From assembly GCF_000230715.2 (NCBI RefSeq), contig NC_019792.1:1488001-1552000 (forward strand): a stretch of DNA of 64,000 nucleotides, in the 5' to 3' direction. The notes beneath the pieces were generated by a model. It ran no database searches. It saw nothing but the letters and a program-made list of their open reading frames with translations, and was not told the DNA's origin. This stretch comes from Natronobacterium gregoryi SP2 (GTDB lineage: Archaea > Halobacteriota > Halobacteria > Halobacteriales > Natrialbaceae). Below are positions 18,093 through 27,045 of this stretch, one piece after another; position 1 is the stretch's first letter, and every line of letters starts with the position of its first letter. A program made the translations under genes and the position numbers.

Positions 18093-20447
18093 ATGAACGT
18101 CGAGGAGCTGTCGGGGCTCCCGCCTGGGGCAATCGAGCACTTCCGACAGGAGGGCATCGAGGAGCTTTACCCGCCACAGACAGCCGCCGTCGAGTCCGGT
18201 GCGACGGCGGGTGAGAACCTCGTCGCTGCGGTCCCGACCGCAAGCGGGAAGACGATGATCGCTGCCCTCTCGATGCTGTCGGCGATCGAGCGCGGCGGGA
18301 AGGCGCTCTACATCGTCCCCCTGCGGGCCCTGGCCAGCGAGAAAAAGGCCGAGTTCGAAGCCTACGAGGGGTTCGGGATCACGGTCGGCGTAACGACCGG
18401 CAACTACGAGTCGACCAGCGACTGGCTCGCCACGAAAGACATCGTCGTCGCGACCAGCGAGAAAGTCGACTCGCTCGTCCGAAACGGCGCAGACTGGCTC
18501 TCCGATCTCACCTGCGTCGTCAGCGACGAGGTCCACCTCATCGACGACCGAAATCGTGGGCCGACACTCGAGGTAACGCTGGCCAAACTCCGACAACTCA
18601 ACCCGAATCTCCAGACCGTCGCGCTGTCGGCGACCGTCGGCAACGCAGACGAGATTGCAGCGTGGTTAGACGCCGAACTCGTCGATCGAGACTGGCGACC
18701 GATCGACCTCAAGATGGGCGTCCACTACGGCAACGCCCTGAACTTCGACGACGGCTCGACCCGCGAAGTCCCAGTCGAAGGCTCCGAAAGACAAGAAGCC
18801 GCGCTCGTCCGGGACATCCTCCAGGAGGGTGGCTCGTCGCTCGTGTTCGTCAACTCCCGGCGAAACGCCGAGGCCGCGGCGGATCGACTCGGTGGCGTCG
18901 CAAAGACCGGACTGACCGCCGACGAGCGGACGGCTCTCGACGAGATCGCCGAGCAGATCCGCGACGACAGCGACACCGAAACCAGCACAGACCTCGCGAA
19001 CTGCGTCGAACGCGGTGCCGCGTTCCACCACGCCGGCCTCTCGAGCACCCAGCGCTCGCTCGTCGAAGACGCGTTCCGCGATCGACTGCTGAAAGTGATC
19101 TCGGCGACGCCGACGCTCGCGGCCGGCGTCAACACGCCCGCTCGCCGAGTCATCGTCCGCGACTGGCGACGGTTCGACCCGACGGCCGGCGGAATGACAC
19201 CACTGGACGTCCTCGAGATCCACCAGATGATGGGGCGTGCCGGCCGGCCGGGACTCGACCCCTACGGCGAGGCCGTCCTCGTCGCGAAGAACCACGACGA
19301 GAGCGAGGAACTGTTCGATCGCTACGTCTGGGGAGATCCCGAACCAGTCCAGTCGAAACTGGCGGCCGAGCCTGCCCTGCGAACCCACGTGCTTGCCACC
19401 ATCGCCTCCGGGTTCGCCCACACGCGAGAGGGACTGCTCGAGTTTCTCGAGGCGACCCTCTACGCGAGCCAATCGAGCGAGTCGGGCCGACTCGAGGCCG
19501 TCACGGACGACGTGCTGGCGTATCTCGAGCGCAACGATTTCATCGAACGCTCCGGCGGGTCGACCGGCGACGACGGTGGCGCGTTCACTTCAGCAGCAGC
19601 CCTCGCGGAGCAACGCGGCGAAGACGAAACGCTCGAAGCAACCAACCTCGGCCACACCGTCTCGCGGCTCTACCTCGATCCGATGAGCGCGGCAGAGATC
19701 GTCTACGGCCTCGAGGACGCCGACGAGCGCCCGACAGCGCTGGGGCTCTACCAGTTGATCTCGCGGACGCCGGACATGTACGAACTCTACTTGCGTTCCG
19801 GCGAGGACGAGACGTTCGGTGAACTCTACTACGAACGCGAGGCCGAATTGCTGGGCGATGCGCCCAGCGAGTTCGAGGAAGAGCGGTTCGAGGACTGGCT
19901 GGCCGCGCTGAAGACGGGCAAACTGCTCGAGGACTGGGCAACAGAGGACGACGAAGAGCGGATCACCGACCGGTACGCGGTCGGTCCCGGCGACTTGCGG
20001 GGGAAAGTCGACACCGCAGAGTGGCTGCTCGGTGCCGCCGAGTCGCTGGCTCGAGAGATCGACAGCGAGTGGACCGTCGCCGTCCGGGAGGCTCGTGCCC
20101 GCGTCGAACACGGCGTCGGCGAGGAGTTGCTCGAACTCGTCAGCGTCGGCGGCGTCGGTCGCAAGCGCGCCCGGCGGCTCTACGACGCCGGTATCGAAGA
20201 GCCGGCCGACCTCCGAACTGCGGACAAAGGCGTCGTCGTGAGTGTCCTCAAGGGGAAGAAAACAGCCGAGAGCATCCTCGAGAACGCCGGCCGGGAGGAC
20301 CCCTCGATGGACGGCGTCGAGCCGGCAAGCGAGGAGGCGGCGGTCGATTCGACCGGCGAAAGCGACGAAGACGAAAACACGGCTGAGGCAGCACGAACCG
20401 ACGCCGCCGACGCCGACGGCAGCCAGTCGAGTCTGGGTGATTTCTGA
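18093..20447 (+). CDS. hel308: Hel308-type ATP-dependent DNA helicase
   Basis: A 784-residue superfamily 2 helicase that unwinds stalled-fork and recombination intermediates in archaea. The Q region is [10 protein letters not shown], motif I is PTASGKT at 48-54, motif II is DEVH at 145-148, motif III is SATV, and motif VI is [15 protein letters not shown]. The C-terminus has a helix-hairpin-helix region ([22 protein letters not shown]). The last 60 residues are acidic and low complexity. A TATA-like TTTAAACC at 18062-18069 lies about 24-30 bases before the ATG, predicting a leaderless message. The stop overlaps the cgi121 start by one base. Confidence 0.96.
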   Translation: MNVEELSGLPPGAIEHFRQEGIEELYPPQTAAVESGATAGENLVAAVPTASGKTMIAALSMLSAIERGGKALYIVPLRALASEKKAEFEAYEGFGITVGVTTGNYESTSDWLATKDIVVATSEKVDSLVRNGADWLSDLTCVVSDEVHLIDDRNRGPTLEVTLAKLRQLNPNLQTVALSATVGNADEIAAWLDAELVDRDWRPIDLKMGVHYGNALNFDDGSTREVPVEGSERQEAALVRDILQEGGSSLVFVNSRRNAEAAADRLGGVAKTGLTADERTALDEIAEQIRDDSDTETSTDLANCVERGAAFHHAGLSSTQRSLVEDAFRDRLLKVISATPTLAAGVNTPARRVIVRDWRRFDPTAGGMTPLDVLEIHQMMGRAGRPGLDPYGEAVLVAKNHDESEELFDRYVWGDPEPVQSKLAAEPALRTHVLATIASGFAHTREGLLEFLEATLYASQSSESGRLEAVTDDVLAYLERNDFIERSGGSTGDDGGAFTSAAALAEQRGEDETLEATNLGHTVSRLYLDPMSAAEIVYGLEDADERPTALGLYQLISRTPDMYELYLRSGEDETFGELYYEREAELLGDAPSEFEEERFEDWLAALKTGKLLEDWATEDDEERITDRYAVGPGDLRGKVDTAEWLLGAAESLAREIDSEWTVAVREARARVEHGVGEELLELVSVGGVGRKRARRLYDAGIEEPADLRTADKGVVVSVLKGKKTAESILENAGREDPSMDGVEPASEEAAVDSTGESDEDENTAEAARTDAADADGSQSSLGDF

Positions 20448-20959
20448 TGGAGCTACTCGAGTGTACCCTCGCGGTCGACGACCTCGATTCGTTCGTGACC
20501 GACCTCGGCGAACTCGGCGACCGCTACGGGACGACGATCCAGGCGTTCGACGCCCGCTACGTCGCTGATCGGCGTCATCTCGAGCGTGCAGTCGCCTTTG
20601 CCGACCGCGCGATCGAGCGCGGCGAGAACGTCGCTCGCGACCGAGCGGTCGAAATCCTGTTGTACGCTGCCGGTCGCCGGCAGATCGACCGAGCGCTCGA
20701 GATGGGCGTCGACGACGGCAAACAGGACGCTGTCGTCCTCGTCGACGCCGAAAACGGCGACAGAGATGCCGAACAGGACGCCCTCGAGGCCGTCAAAGAA
20801 CTCGAGGCCGCCAGGGAACGAACGCCCACGCTCGAAGGCGTAGACGAGGACCGGCTATGTGCGTTCTTCGAGATCACCGACGCCGAGCGAGAGGCGACCG
20901 ACGCGACACTCGGCGACCTGGTCGGCGAACGAGTTGCCTTGCTCGAGGTCGAGAAGTAA
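20447..20959 (+). CDS. cgi121: KEOPS complex subunit Cgi121
   Basis: A 170-residue protein matching the Cgi121/TPRKB family, a KEOPS subunit that binds tRNA for the universal t6A37 modification. The family features are the N-terminal strand-rich domain (LECTLAVDDLDSF), a run of helices with RDRAVEILLYAAGRRQIDRA, and the C-terminal FFEITDAER. The ATG overlaps the hel308 stop, so the two are co-translated; the pairing of Hel308 with Cgi121 recurs in haloarchaea. Confidence 0.88.
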   Translation: MELLECTLAVDDLDSFVTDLGELGDRYGTTIQAFDARYVADRRHLERAVAFADRAIERGENVARDRAVEILLYAAGRRQIDRALEMGVDDGKQDAVVLVDAENGDRDAEQDALEAVKELEAARERTPTLEGVDEDRLCAFFEITDAEREATDATLGDLVGERVALLEVEK

Positions 20960-21020
20960 CCCGATCGAGACGGGGGAGATCGAGGGATGGGCGGTCATCA
21001 CGCCACCGTGAGTTCGCTTC

Positions 21021-21608
21021 TCACCCCGGCAAGAAGATATTGAGCACCGTCACGACGATTCCCGCGAGCCCCATCCGGACGGCGGCGACGTACCACCGCT
21101 GTCTGGACAGCGTCGAGAGGTAGATGCCGAACGTCGAGAGGATCGCGACCCCGACGGCGATCGACGCGGCGACCGCCTGGAGCATCGTGAAGACGACACC
21201 CTCGAGCGCGAGCGGCGAGAGGGTAAGCAGGATGGCGAGGATCGGACCCGACGCGCTCGCGGTCGCGTGGACGATCTGTGCGGCGCGGTTCTCCCGCTGG
21301 ATTCGCGTGTCCTCGAGTTCGGTGAGCATCGCCTGCTCGATTCGGTCCTGTTTGGCCATCGCTTCGGCGCGTTCGATCTCCCAGACGCTCCAGACGCCGG
21401 AGGTCCCGAGACCGACGGCTGCGCCGAGACCGATGGCGATCGCAGTGAGGCCGTCGCCGATCCCCGAGAGATAGGCACCGACGACGACGCCGATGCTGGT
21501 GAGCGTCCCGTCGAAGCCGTTCGCGATGAAGTACCGCCGAGAGATCGACCGGACGTCGTCTTTCCCGAGGACGCGCCACAATCGCTCGAGTCGGGCGACG
21601 ATCGACAT
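21021..21608 (-). CDS. VIT1/CCC1-family membrane protein
   Basis: A 195-residue protein from the ATG at 21608. About five membrane segments are visible: near 32-50, 53-75, 128-150, 153-170 and 178-195. RRYFIANGFDGTLTSIGVVVGA is the characteristic first motif of VIT/CCC1 iron and manganese transporters. A charged segment between helices 2 and 3 (RAEAMAKQDRIEQAMLTELE) corresponds to the cytosolic metal-binding loop. Substrate probably Fe2+ or Mn2+. The start overlaps the upstream DUF211 stop. Confidence 0.82.
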   Translation of the reverse strand: MSIVARLERLWRVLGKDDVRSISRRYFIANGFDGTLTSIGVVVGAYLSGIGDGLTAIAIGLGAAVGLGTSGVWSVWEIERAEAMAKQDRIEQAMLTELEDTRIQRENRAAQIVHATASASGPILAILLTLSPLALEGVVFTMLQAVAASIAVGVAILSTFGIYLSTLSRQRWYVAAVRMGLAGIVVTVLNIFLPG

Positions 21609-21892
21609 TAGCGTCCGAGCCAGGGATCTTCGACCGTCCGCTCGCCACAGGCGACCTGGTCGATCGAGTGAACCGATGCACTCAGGTCCTGGATCTCCTC
21701 GCGGACGGCCTCGAGGCTGAGATCGTCGCCCTCGAGTGTCACCCGTAGCGTCTTGACGGTCTCGTCGACTTCGACGACCGTCGCGGTAGCCGCGTCGGCG
21801 CACTCGAGATCGCCCAGTTGCGTCGTGAACGTGACGACGCTCGGGTCGTGCGGTTTCAACACGTCGAGCACGAGTCGCGTAATCGGAGCCAT
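21608..21892 (-). CDS. DUF211-domain protein
   Basis: A 94-residue protein starting MAPITRLVLDVLKPHDPS, the signature opening of the archaeal DUF211 family. The ferredoxin-like beta-alpha-beta pattern continues through VVEVDETVKTLRVTLEG and the helix AVREEIQDLSASVHSIDQV. The stop codon overlaps the start of the VIT gene by one base, so the two are one operon. DUF211 structure has been described, but function is not established. Confidence 0.88.
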   Translation of the reverse strand: MAPITRLVLDVLKPHDPSVVTFTTQLGDLECADAATATVVEVDETVKTLRVTLEGDDLSLEAVREEIQDLSASVHSIDQVACGERTVEDPWLGR

Positions 21893-21970
21893 ACTCGTTC
21901 GGACGGCAGACGAAGTAAAATGTCTACGGCTGACGGACATCCTCTTGTACGATCCCGTGATACTCCGCGT

Positions 21971-23299
21971 ATGGCTCCCCTCGAGGACCCACTCGAGATC
22001 GGCGGCGTTGAGGTCCCGAATCGGCTCTATCGTGCACCGCTGCTCGAGTGTGCGGGCACCGGCCCCGACGCGGTCGAGACGCTGATCGACGATCTGGAGC
22101 CGGCCGCGGAGTCCGGCGTCGGCCTCATCTGCCAGGGTGCGACGATCGTCCGCGGTGAGGGCGGCTGTGCCGCGCCAGGGATGACCCGCGTCCACGACCC
22201 GGAGTTCGTCTCGCAACTGTCCGGGCTGACCGAGCGCGTCCACAACCACGGCGGCCGGATCTTCCTGCAACTGGAACACGGTGGACTGCGGAGCATGGAG
22301 ACCTGGCATGCCGAACGTCGGCGGCAGCACCCGGACCTCGAGCAACTTGCCGTCTCAGAGCCACCCTGGCAGTTGCGGGTATTGGATCGACTCGGCTTCC
22401 TCTCGTACGACCCGCACGTCCTCTCGGCCGAAGAGGTGTACGCCCTCGCGGAAGACTTCGGCCGTTCTGCGGCGTATGCCGTCGACGCCGGCTACGACGG
22501 CATCCACATCTCCGGGGCGAACATGGGTATCGTCCAGCAGTTCCTCTCGCCGTTTTACAACCGCCGCGAAGACGAGTTCGGCGGGAGTCCCGAAGCACGC
22601 CTGGAGTTCCTCGCGGTCGTCCACGACGAGATCCGTGACCGGGCCGGCGACGTCCCCGTGATCACGAAGGTCCCCGCCGAGACCCCCGCGCCGCCCGCTC
22701 CCGTCGTCCGGCGAAAGCTCTCGCTCGAGGACGGCGTCGAGATCGCCCGACGACTCGAGAAGATCGGCTACGATGCCGTCGTCCCGGTCCGGGCGTCGGT
22801 CGTCTGGGACATGAGCATCGTCCGCGGAGAGTACCCGGAACGGGCGTGGAACAGCGAGACGCTTCACGAGGAGTACGACGCGGCCTTCGGCGGATCGGGC
22901 CGGCGGCGACTCGTCGCCCTCGGGAACTGGCTCGAGTCGCTGCAGTACGACTTCGAACCCGCCTGGAACGAGGACTTCTGTCGACGAGTCCGCGAAGAAA
23001 CCTCGATCCCCGTCCTCGCCGAGGGCGGAATCCGCGACCGAGAGCGGATTGATCGGCTGCTGGGTGATTCCGGCGAAGCGCCGGCCTGTGATATGGTCGG
23101 GATGGCCAGACCGTTCTACGCCGAACCGCGACTGGGCGCACGCCTGCTCGAGAACGACGACGCTACGCGGGTCCTCTGTGAGAGCTGTAACAACTGTACC
23201 ATCCCGCAGGCGACCGGCGCACCTGGGATCTGCCGGACACCCGACGTATTGCGGAAACGAGGGGAACTCGAGCAGCAGGGTGCGTACGACCGGGCGTGA
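21971..23299 (+). CDS. NADH:flavin oxidoreductase (Old Yellow Enzyme family)
   Basis: A TIM-barrel flavoenzyme of 442 residues. The FMN-binding start PLEIGGVEVPNRLYRAPL and the GLICQGATIV and GMTRVHDPE strands match OYE proteins. The catalytic segment DAGYDGIHISGANMGIVQQF corresponds to the HxxH/N region, followed by FYNRREDEFGGSPEAR and a barrel end with VGMARPFYAEP. The C-terminal CESCNNCTI holds cysteines like those that bind an Fe-S cluster in dienoyl-CoA-reductase-type relatives, but no full second domain follows. An earlier start at 21920 is possible. Confidence 0.85.
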   Translation: MAPLEDPLEIGGVEVPNRLYRAPLLECAGTGPDAVETLIDDLEPAAESGVGLICQGATIVRGEGGCAAPGMTRVHDPEFVSQLSGLTERVHNHGGRIFLQLEHGGLRSMETWHAERRRQHPDLEQLAVSEPPWQLRVLDRLGFLSYDPHVLSAEEVYALAEDFGRSAAYAVDAGYDGIHISGANMGIVQQFLSPFYNRREDEFGGSPEARLEFLAVVHDEIRDRAGDVPVITKVPAETPAPPAPVVRRKLSLEDGVEIARRLEKIGYDAVVPVRASVVWDMSIVRGEYPERAWNSETLHEEYDAAFGGSGRRRLVALGNWLESLQYDFEPAWNEDFCRRVREETSIPVLAEGGIRDRERIDRLLGDSGEAPACDMVGMARPFYAEPRLGARLLENDDATRVLCESCNNCTIPQATGAPGICRTPDVLRKRGELEQQGAYDRA

Positions 23300-23386
23300 G
23301 ATGGGCGTTCAGATAGACCCCTTCGTTTCAGGTGGAGATCGAGAGCCGACGCTGGGGGATCTTTCCAGGCGAAGTTATAAGAGAAG

Positions 23387-23459
23387 TAGTCCATCCTGGA
23401 TTCGAACCAGGGTCGAAGCCCCCAGAAGGCTTCAGGATTGGCCACTACCCCAATGGACT
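23387..23459 (-). tRNA. tRNA-Gln (anticodon CTG)
   Basis: Read on the minus strand, the acceptor AGTCCAT pairs with ATGGACT, and the T arm is CCTGG-TTCGAAT-CCAGG. The anticodon stem AAGCC/GGCTT encloses the loop TTCTGGG, so positions 34-36 are CTG, with U33 present. The discriminator is A and CCA is not encoded. No intron is seen. Total length is 73 nt. Confidence 0.92.
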
Positions 23460-23534
23460 ACGACAGCATCAGGTCGTAATCGACGTTCGTATTAGAGTGT
23501 TACGAACTCGGTTGCTGTGAGCGGTCGAGACGCG

Positions 23535-23933
23535 CTATCTATTCTCTAGGTGCGCCAGCGCCGTCCGTCGTTTCTCGACGACCGACTCGATCCGGTCTTT
23601 CTTGTCCTCGGAGTCCTCGAGTCCCTCGAGCCAGTACAGCGAGCTATAGAACGCCACGACGTCGCCGATCTCGTCTTCCGAGAGCAGTCCGAGGTCGTCG
23701 GCCGCGGACTCGTAGATCACGGGCGGTTCGACGCGTTCGGTCACCTGCTCGTAGCCGCCGTCATCGACCAGTTCGTCGACGTACTCGTAGGCTCGAAGCT
23801 CCTCGGCGAACGCACGCCGGAGTCGGCGGGTCGCGTCGCGTTCCCGCTTCCAGTAGAGCAGGGACGAGCCGGCTGCCGTGGCGATCGCGCCGATGATCGC
23901 TCCGAGGACGAACCCGACGGCGGTCTCGACCAT
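23535..23933 (-). CDS. Small membrane-anchored protein, function unknown
   Basis: A 132-residue protein starting METAVGFVLGAI-type sequence (MVETAVGF). One N-terminal hydrophobic segment (VGFVLGAIIGAIATAAGSSL) anchors it, then a charged alpha-helical domain follows (ERDATRRLRRAFAEELRAYE), with acidic stretches and a basic C-terminus. The helical region (residues 30-130) may form a coiled coil. No family recognised. It lies between tRNA-Gln and the hairpin element downstream of sufU. Confidence 0.65.
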   Translation of the reverse strand: MVETAVGFVLGAIIGAIATAAGSSLLYWKRERDATRRLRRAFAEELRAYEYVDELVDDGGYEQVTERVEPPVIYESAADDLGLLSEDEIGDVVAFYSSLYWLEGLEDSEDKKDRIESVVEKRRTALAHLENR

Positions 23934-23992
23934 ACGGGTTCCAGACGAAACGGGCGGGTAAAGCTGCGGCCGGCAGTGGAGAAGCGAGTTCG

Positions 23993-24072
23993 TACGAACT
24001 ACTATAAGTCGTTTCCGGCGCAGCCGCGACCCGACCTGCGGTTGCATCAAGAAACCGTTACAGCACTCCGTC
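23993..24072. repeat. Dispersed hairpin element, copy 3 (80 bp)
   Basis: Runs from TACGAACTACTATAAGTCG to GTTACAGCACTCCGTC, with the shared GTTTCCGGCGCAGCCGCGACCC core. Flanking triplets TCG and TCA are similar but not identical. It abuts the sufU stop codon (24073-24075), which forms part of one flank, so this copy ends the gene or supplies its 3' end. Confidence 0.8.
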
Positions 24073-24498
24073 TCAGTCTTCGGTCGTCGTCTTGTCGACC
24101 TCGAGTTCGCCGCGATAAATCTCTGCGCCGTCCTGGGCGACTTTCTCCGCGAGGACGGCACACTTGACCCGCATCGGCGAGATGTCGACGCCGAGCATGT
24201 CGGTCACGTCGTCGCGATCCATCTCGAGCAGTTCGTCGACGGTCTTGCCCTGCAGTTCCTTCGAGAGCATGCTCGCGCTGGCCTGGCTGATCGCACAGCC
24301 GTCGCCGGAGAAGGCGACGCGTTCGATCCGTTCCTCGTCGCCCTCGTCGTCGAGGACGACATCCATCCGAATTTCGTCACCACACATCGGGTTCTCGCCG
24401 ACGTGGGTAAAGGTTGGATCCTCGAGTTGCCCGTAGTTGCGGGGGTTCTTGTAGTGGTCGAGGATCTGCTGTCGGTACATGTCCGAGCCCAGTCCCAT
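24073..24498 (-). CDS. sufU: SufU/IscU-type Fe-S scaffold protein
   Basis: A 141-residue protein starting MGLGSDMYRQ. The three metal or sulfur ligands are visible as Cys in NPMCGDE, Cys in GDGCAISQAS and Cys in RVKCAVL, with Asp in GDGC; this is the set shared by IscU and SufU. It assembles or relays sulfur for Fe-S clusters and probably works with the cysteine desulfurase at 25716-26960. The C-terminal KCAVLAEK loop suggests SufU. It is transcribed on its own; a frameshifted gene and an HD gene lie upstream before sufS. Confidence 0.9.
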   Translation of the reverse strand: MGLGSDMYRQQILDHYKNPRNYGQLEDPTFTHVGENPMCGDEIRMDVVLDDEGDEERIERVAFSGDGCAISQASASMLSKELQGKTVDELLEMDRDDVTDMLGVDISPMRVKCAVLAEKVAQDGAEIYRGELEVDKTTTED

Positions 24499-24646
24499 CG
24501 TTACACTCGAATAGATTAGTGAGTTGTAAAAGGGTTCCGGGGGTCCGAGTGGGACGGTATCGAAATCGGTTACGTCGGCTGGTGGACGAGAGCAGTCGAG
24601 TCGCGGTTGCACACTGCGGCGTGGAAACGGTTGGTGGTCGATGCCG

Positions 24647-24891
24647 CTACGTCGACCCCTGGTCGATGGGCGGGTTGAGATAGCAGGCGTCGACGACGAA
24701 CACGCCGATGGTCGCTGCGACGAACATCGCTTGTCCCATCGACACGTTCGCCACGGTTGCGATGACCAGTGCAACCGCAAAAACGACCGGGACGGTTCCG
24801 AGCAAAACAGCGTACCGGTCGACGCGGTGGGAACGTCGGCCAGGGCGTCGAACAGGTCCCGTCGGGGACGGCCGATGGGCTTCTCGTGCAC
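24647..24891 (-). pseudogene. Frameshifted two-helix membrane protein gene
   Basis: A GTG at 24891 opens MHEKPIGRPRRDLFDALADV, which then loses sense. One base off, the downstream frame reads RYAVLLGTVPVVFAVALVIA and QAMFVAATIGVFVVDAC and stops at 24647 (QGST). The two membrane segments are clear. The downstream frame has no start codon before its hydrophobic part, and the span is 245 bp, one base short of a whole number of codons. A single-base deletion near 24821-24826 explains both halves. A sequencing error cannot be excluded. Confidence 0.75.
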
Positions 24892-24964
24892 AGTCTCACC
24901 TCGGCGGTACCAACTAGGGACAGACGGTTCAAAAATTCTCCATCAGTTTGTCGTTGGTTTCCAG

Positions 24965-25603
24965 TCACCGATCGCCCGCAACTTCCGCGTCGAACTGTCT
25001 CACGTACTCCTGGACGAACTGCGTCCGGTCGTCGGCGAGTTCCCCGCCGACGTCGGTGTACATGCGGTCTGCGAGCTGGAGGATCTTCTCGTGAACGTGT
25101 GCGTACTGACTCACGTCGTCGGCGTCTGTCGGATCAGTTTCGCCAGGCAGAACCGACGGCCCGTGGATCGGCGAGCCACTCTCGCCGCCGTAGGCGAAGA
25201 CGCGTGCGATCCCGACTGCCCCGAGCGCATCCAGGTTGTCGGCATCCGAGAGCAGTTTCGCCTCGAGCGTCTCGGGCTCCGGACCCGTCGAGAACCGGTG
25301 GGAGCGAACGCAGTGAGAGACGCGTTCGACCGTCGCCGCCGACGCACCGACGTCCTCGAGGAGTCGTTCGGCTTCCGTCGCACCCCAAGCCGAGTGATCG
25401 TCGATCCCGCCGCGATCCTCCTTCTCCCGTCCGATGTCGTGCAACAGAACCGCGAGCCGTAGTACCTCGCCGTCGGCCGATCCCGGATGGCGTTCGAGTA
25501 ACGTCTCCGCGAGCGCCTCGACGCGCTGGACGTGCTGCCAGTCGTGTGCCGGCGACGCATCCTCGAAGTACGAGCGAGCACCGCGGCGAACCTCGTCGAT
25601 CAT
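24965..25603 (-). CDS. HD-domain phosphohydrolase
   Basis: A 212-residue protein starting MIDEVRRGARSY. The HD metal-binding residues are visible as HDWQHVQRVEALAE near residue 20, HDIG near 55 (AVLLHDIGREK), and Asp in LSDADNLDALGAVG near 121. It likely hydrolyses nucleotides or metabolite phosphates; small HD proteins of this type resemble YedJ/YpgQ-like hydrolases. No operon partner is obvious. Confidence 0.82.
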   Translation of the reverse strand: MIDEVRRGARSYFEDASPAHDWQHVQRVEALAETLLERHPGSADGEVLRLAVLLHDIGREKEDRGGIDDHSAWGATEAERLLEDVGASAATVERVSHCVRSHRFSTGPEPETLEAKLLSDADNLDALGAVGIARVFAYGGESGSPIHGPSVLPGETDPTDADDVSQYAHVHEKILQLADRMYTDVGGELADDRTQFVQEYVRQFDAEVAGDR

Positions 25604-25715
25604 AGGCCCGACTTTCCCGGAAACGTGAATAAGCGACGCGGTTCGACGCGACGGTGCGCTCGGACGACCCACTCGGTAAACGGCCGGACGAAAAGCCGCT
25701 TTCGGTCGTGACGGA

Positions 25716-26960
25716 TTATGCGAACAGCTCTCGAGCGTCCTCGAGGGCCGCCACCAGCTGCTCCACCTCTTCTCGCGTATTGTACACGTAGAACGACGCT
25801 CGAGTCGACGCCGGAACGCCGAGTTTGTCGTGTAGCGGCTGGGTACAGTGGTCGCCCGCACGAACGGCGACCGCGTAGTCGTTCAAGATCGAGGTCAGAT
25901 CGTGGGCGTGGACATCCGCGAGGTTGAAACTGACCAGGCCGCCGCGGTCGGGACCCGGTTCGGGGCCGTAAATCTCGACGTCGTCTTCGGCCTCGAGTTG
26001 GTCGTAGGCGTACCGGGCCATCTCTTCCTCGTGCGCCTGAATGCGATCCATGCCGATCTCCTCGAGCCAGTCGATCGCCGTGTGAAGACCGACTGCTTCG
26101 GCGATCGGCGGCGTCCCGGGTTCGAACTTCCAGGGGAGGTCGCCCCACGTCGACTCCTCGAACGTGACCTTGCGGATCATTCCGCCGCCGTAGAGGTAGG
26201 GTTCCATTGCCTCGAGCAATTCTTGTTTCCCGTAGAGAACGCCGATCCCGGTGGGGCCAGCCATCTTGTGTCCCGAGAAAGCATAGAAGTCCGCACCGAT
26301 TTCCGTCACGTCGACGGGCCGGTTCGGGACGGCTTGTGCACCGTCGATAAAGGAAAACGCGTCGCATTCGTGGGCGAGATCGGTGAGTTCACCGACGGGA
26401 TTGACCGTCCCGAGCGTGTTCGAGACGTGAACCGCCGAGACGATGGCGGTGTCGTCGTCGATCAGTTCGCGAGCGTGATCCATGTCGAGACGGCCCGTCT
26501 CGTCGACCCGGATGTACTCGACGTCGGCCCCTGTCCGCTCCCCGATCTGTTGCCACGTCACCAGCGAGGCGTGGTGTTCCATCTCCGTGAGGACGATCGT
26601 GTCGCCGGGACCGAGTTCGTTCAGCCCCCACGAGTAGGCGACGAGATTCTCGCTTTCGGTCGTGTTCTTCGTGAAGACGACTTCCTCGCGACCGTCAGCG
26701 CCGATAAAGTCAGCGACGCGGTCGTGAGCCTGCTCGTAGGCGAGCGAGGCCTCCTGGCTGAGATGGTGGATGCCGCGGTGGACGTTCGCGTTATACTCGC
26801 GGTAGTAGTCACTCATCGCGTCGACGACCGAGTCCGGCGTCTGGGTCGTCGCCGCGTTGTCGAGGTAGACGACCTGCTGGCCGTCGAACTCCCGCTGCAG
26901 GATGGGGAACTCCTCGCGGATCGCCTCGACGTCGAGCGACTCGAGTTCCTGTTGGCTCAT
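25716..26960 (-). CDS. sufS: SufS-type cysteine desulfurase
   Basis: A 414-residue pyridoxal-phosphate enzyme that moves sulfur from cysteine to SufU or other acceptors. YLDNAATTQTP opens the class V aminotransferase fold, the PLP histidine is in LTEMEHHASLV, and the Schiff-base lysine is in FSGHKMAGPTG. The active-site cysteine loop is RAGDHCTQPLH near residue 370, as in SufS. Length fits SufS. Its gene is about 1.2 kb from sufU, with HD and a frameshifted gene between. Confidence 0.94.
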   Translation of the reverse strand: MSQQELESLDVEAIREEFPILQREFDGQQVVYLDNAATTQTPDSVVDAMSDYYREYNANVHRGIHHLSQEASLAYEQAHDRVADFIGADGREEVVFTKNTTESENLVAYSWGLNELGPGDTIVLTEMEHHASLVTWQQIGERTGADVEYIRVDETGRLDMDHARELIDDDTAIVSAVHVSNTLGTVNPVGELTDLAHECDAFSFIDGAQAVPNRPVDVTEIGADFYAFSGHKMAGPTGIGVLYGKQELLEAMEPYLYGGGMIRKVTFEESTWGDLPWKFEPGTPPIAEAVGLHTAIDWLEEIGMDRIQAHEEEMARYAYDQLEAEDDVEIYGPEPGPDRGGLVSFNLADVHAHDLTSILNDYAVAVRAGDHCTQPLHDKLGVPASTRASFYVYNTREEVEQLVAALEDARELFA

Positions 26961-27045
26961 TACGTGACTACAGGGACCGCACACAAAACACTCCTTCGGT
27001 TCCGCCAGTTCAGCAGGCAAGGGGGTCGAACGACGGTGTTTCCTG

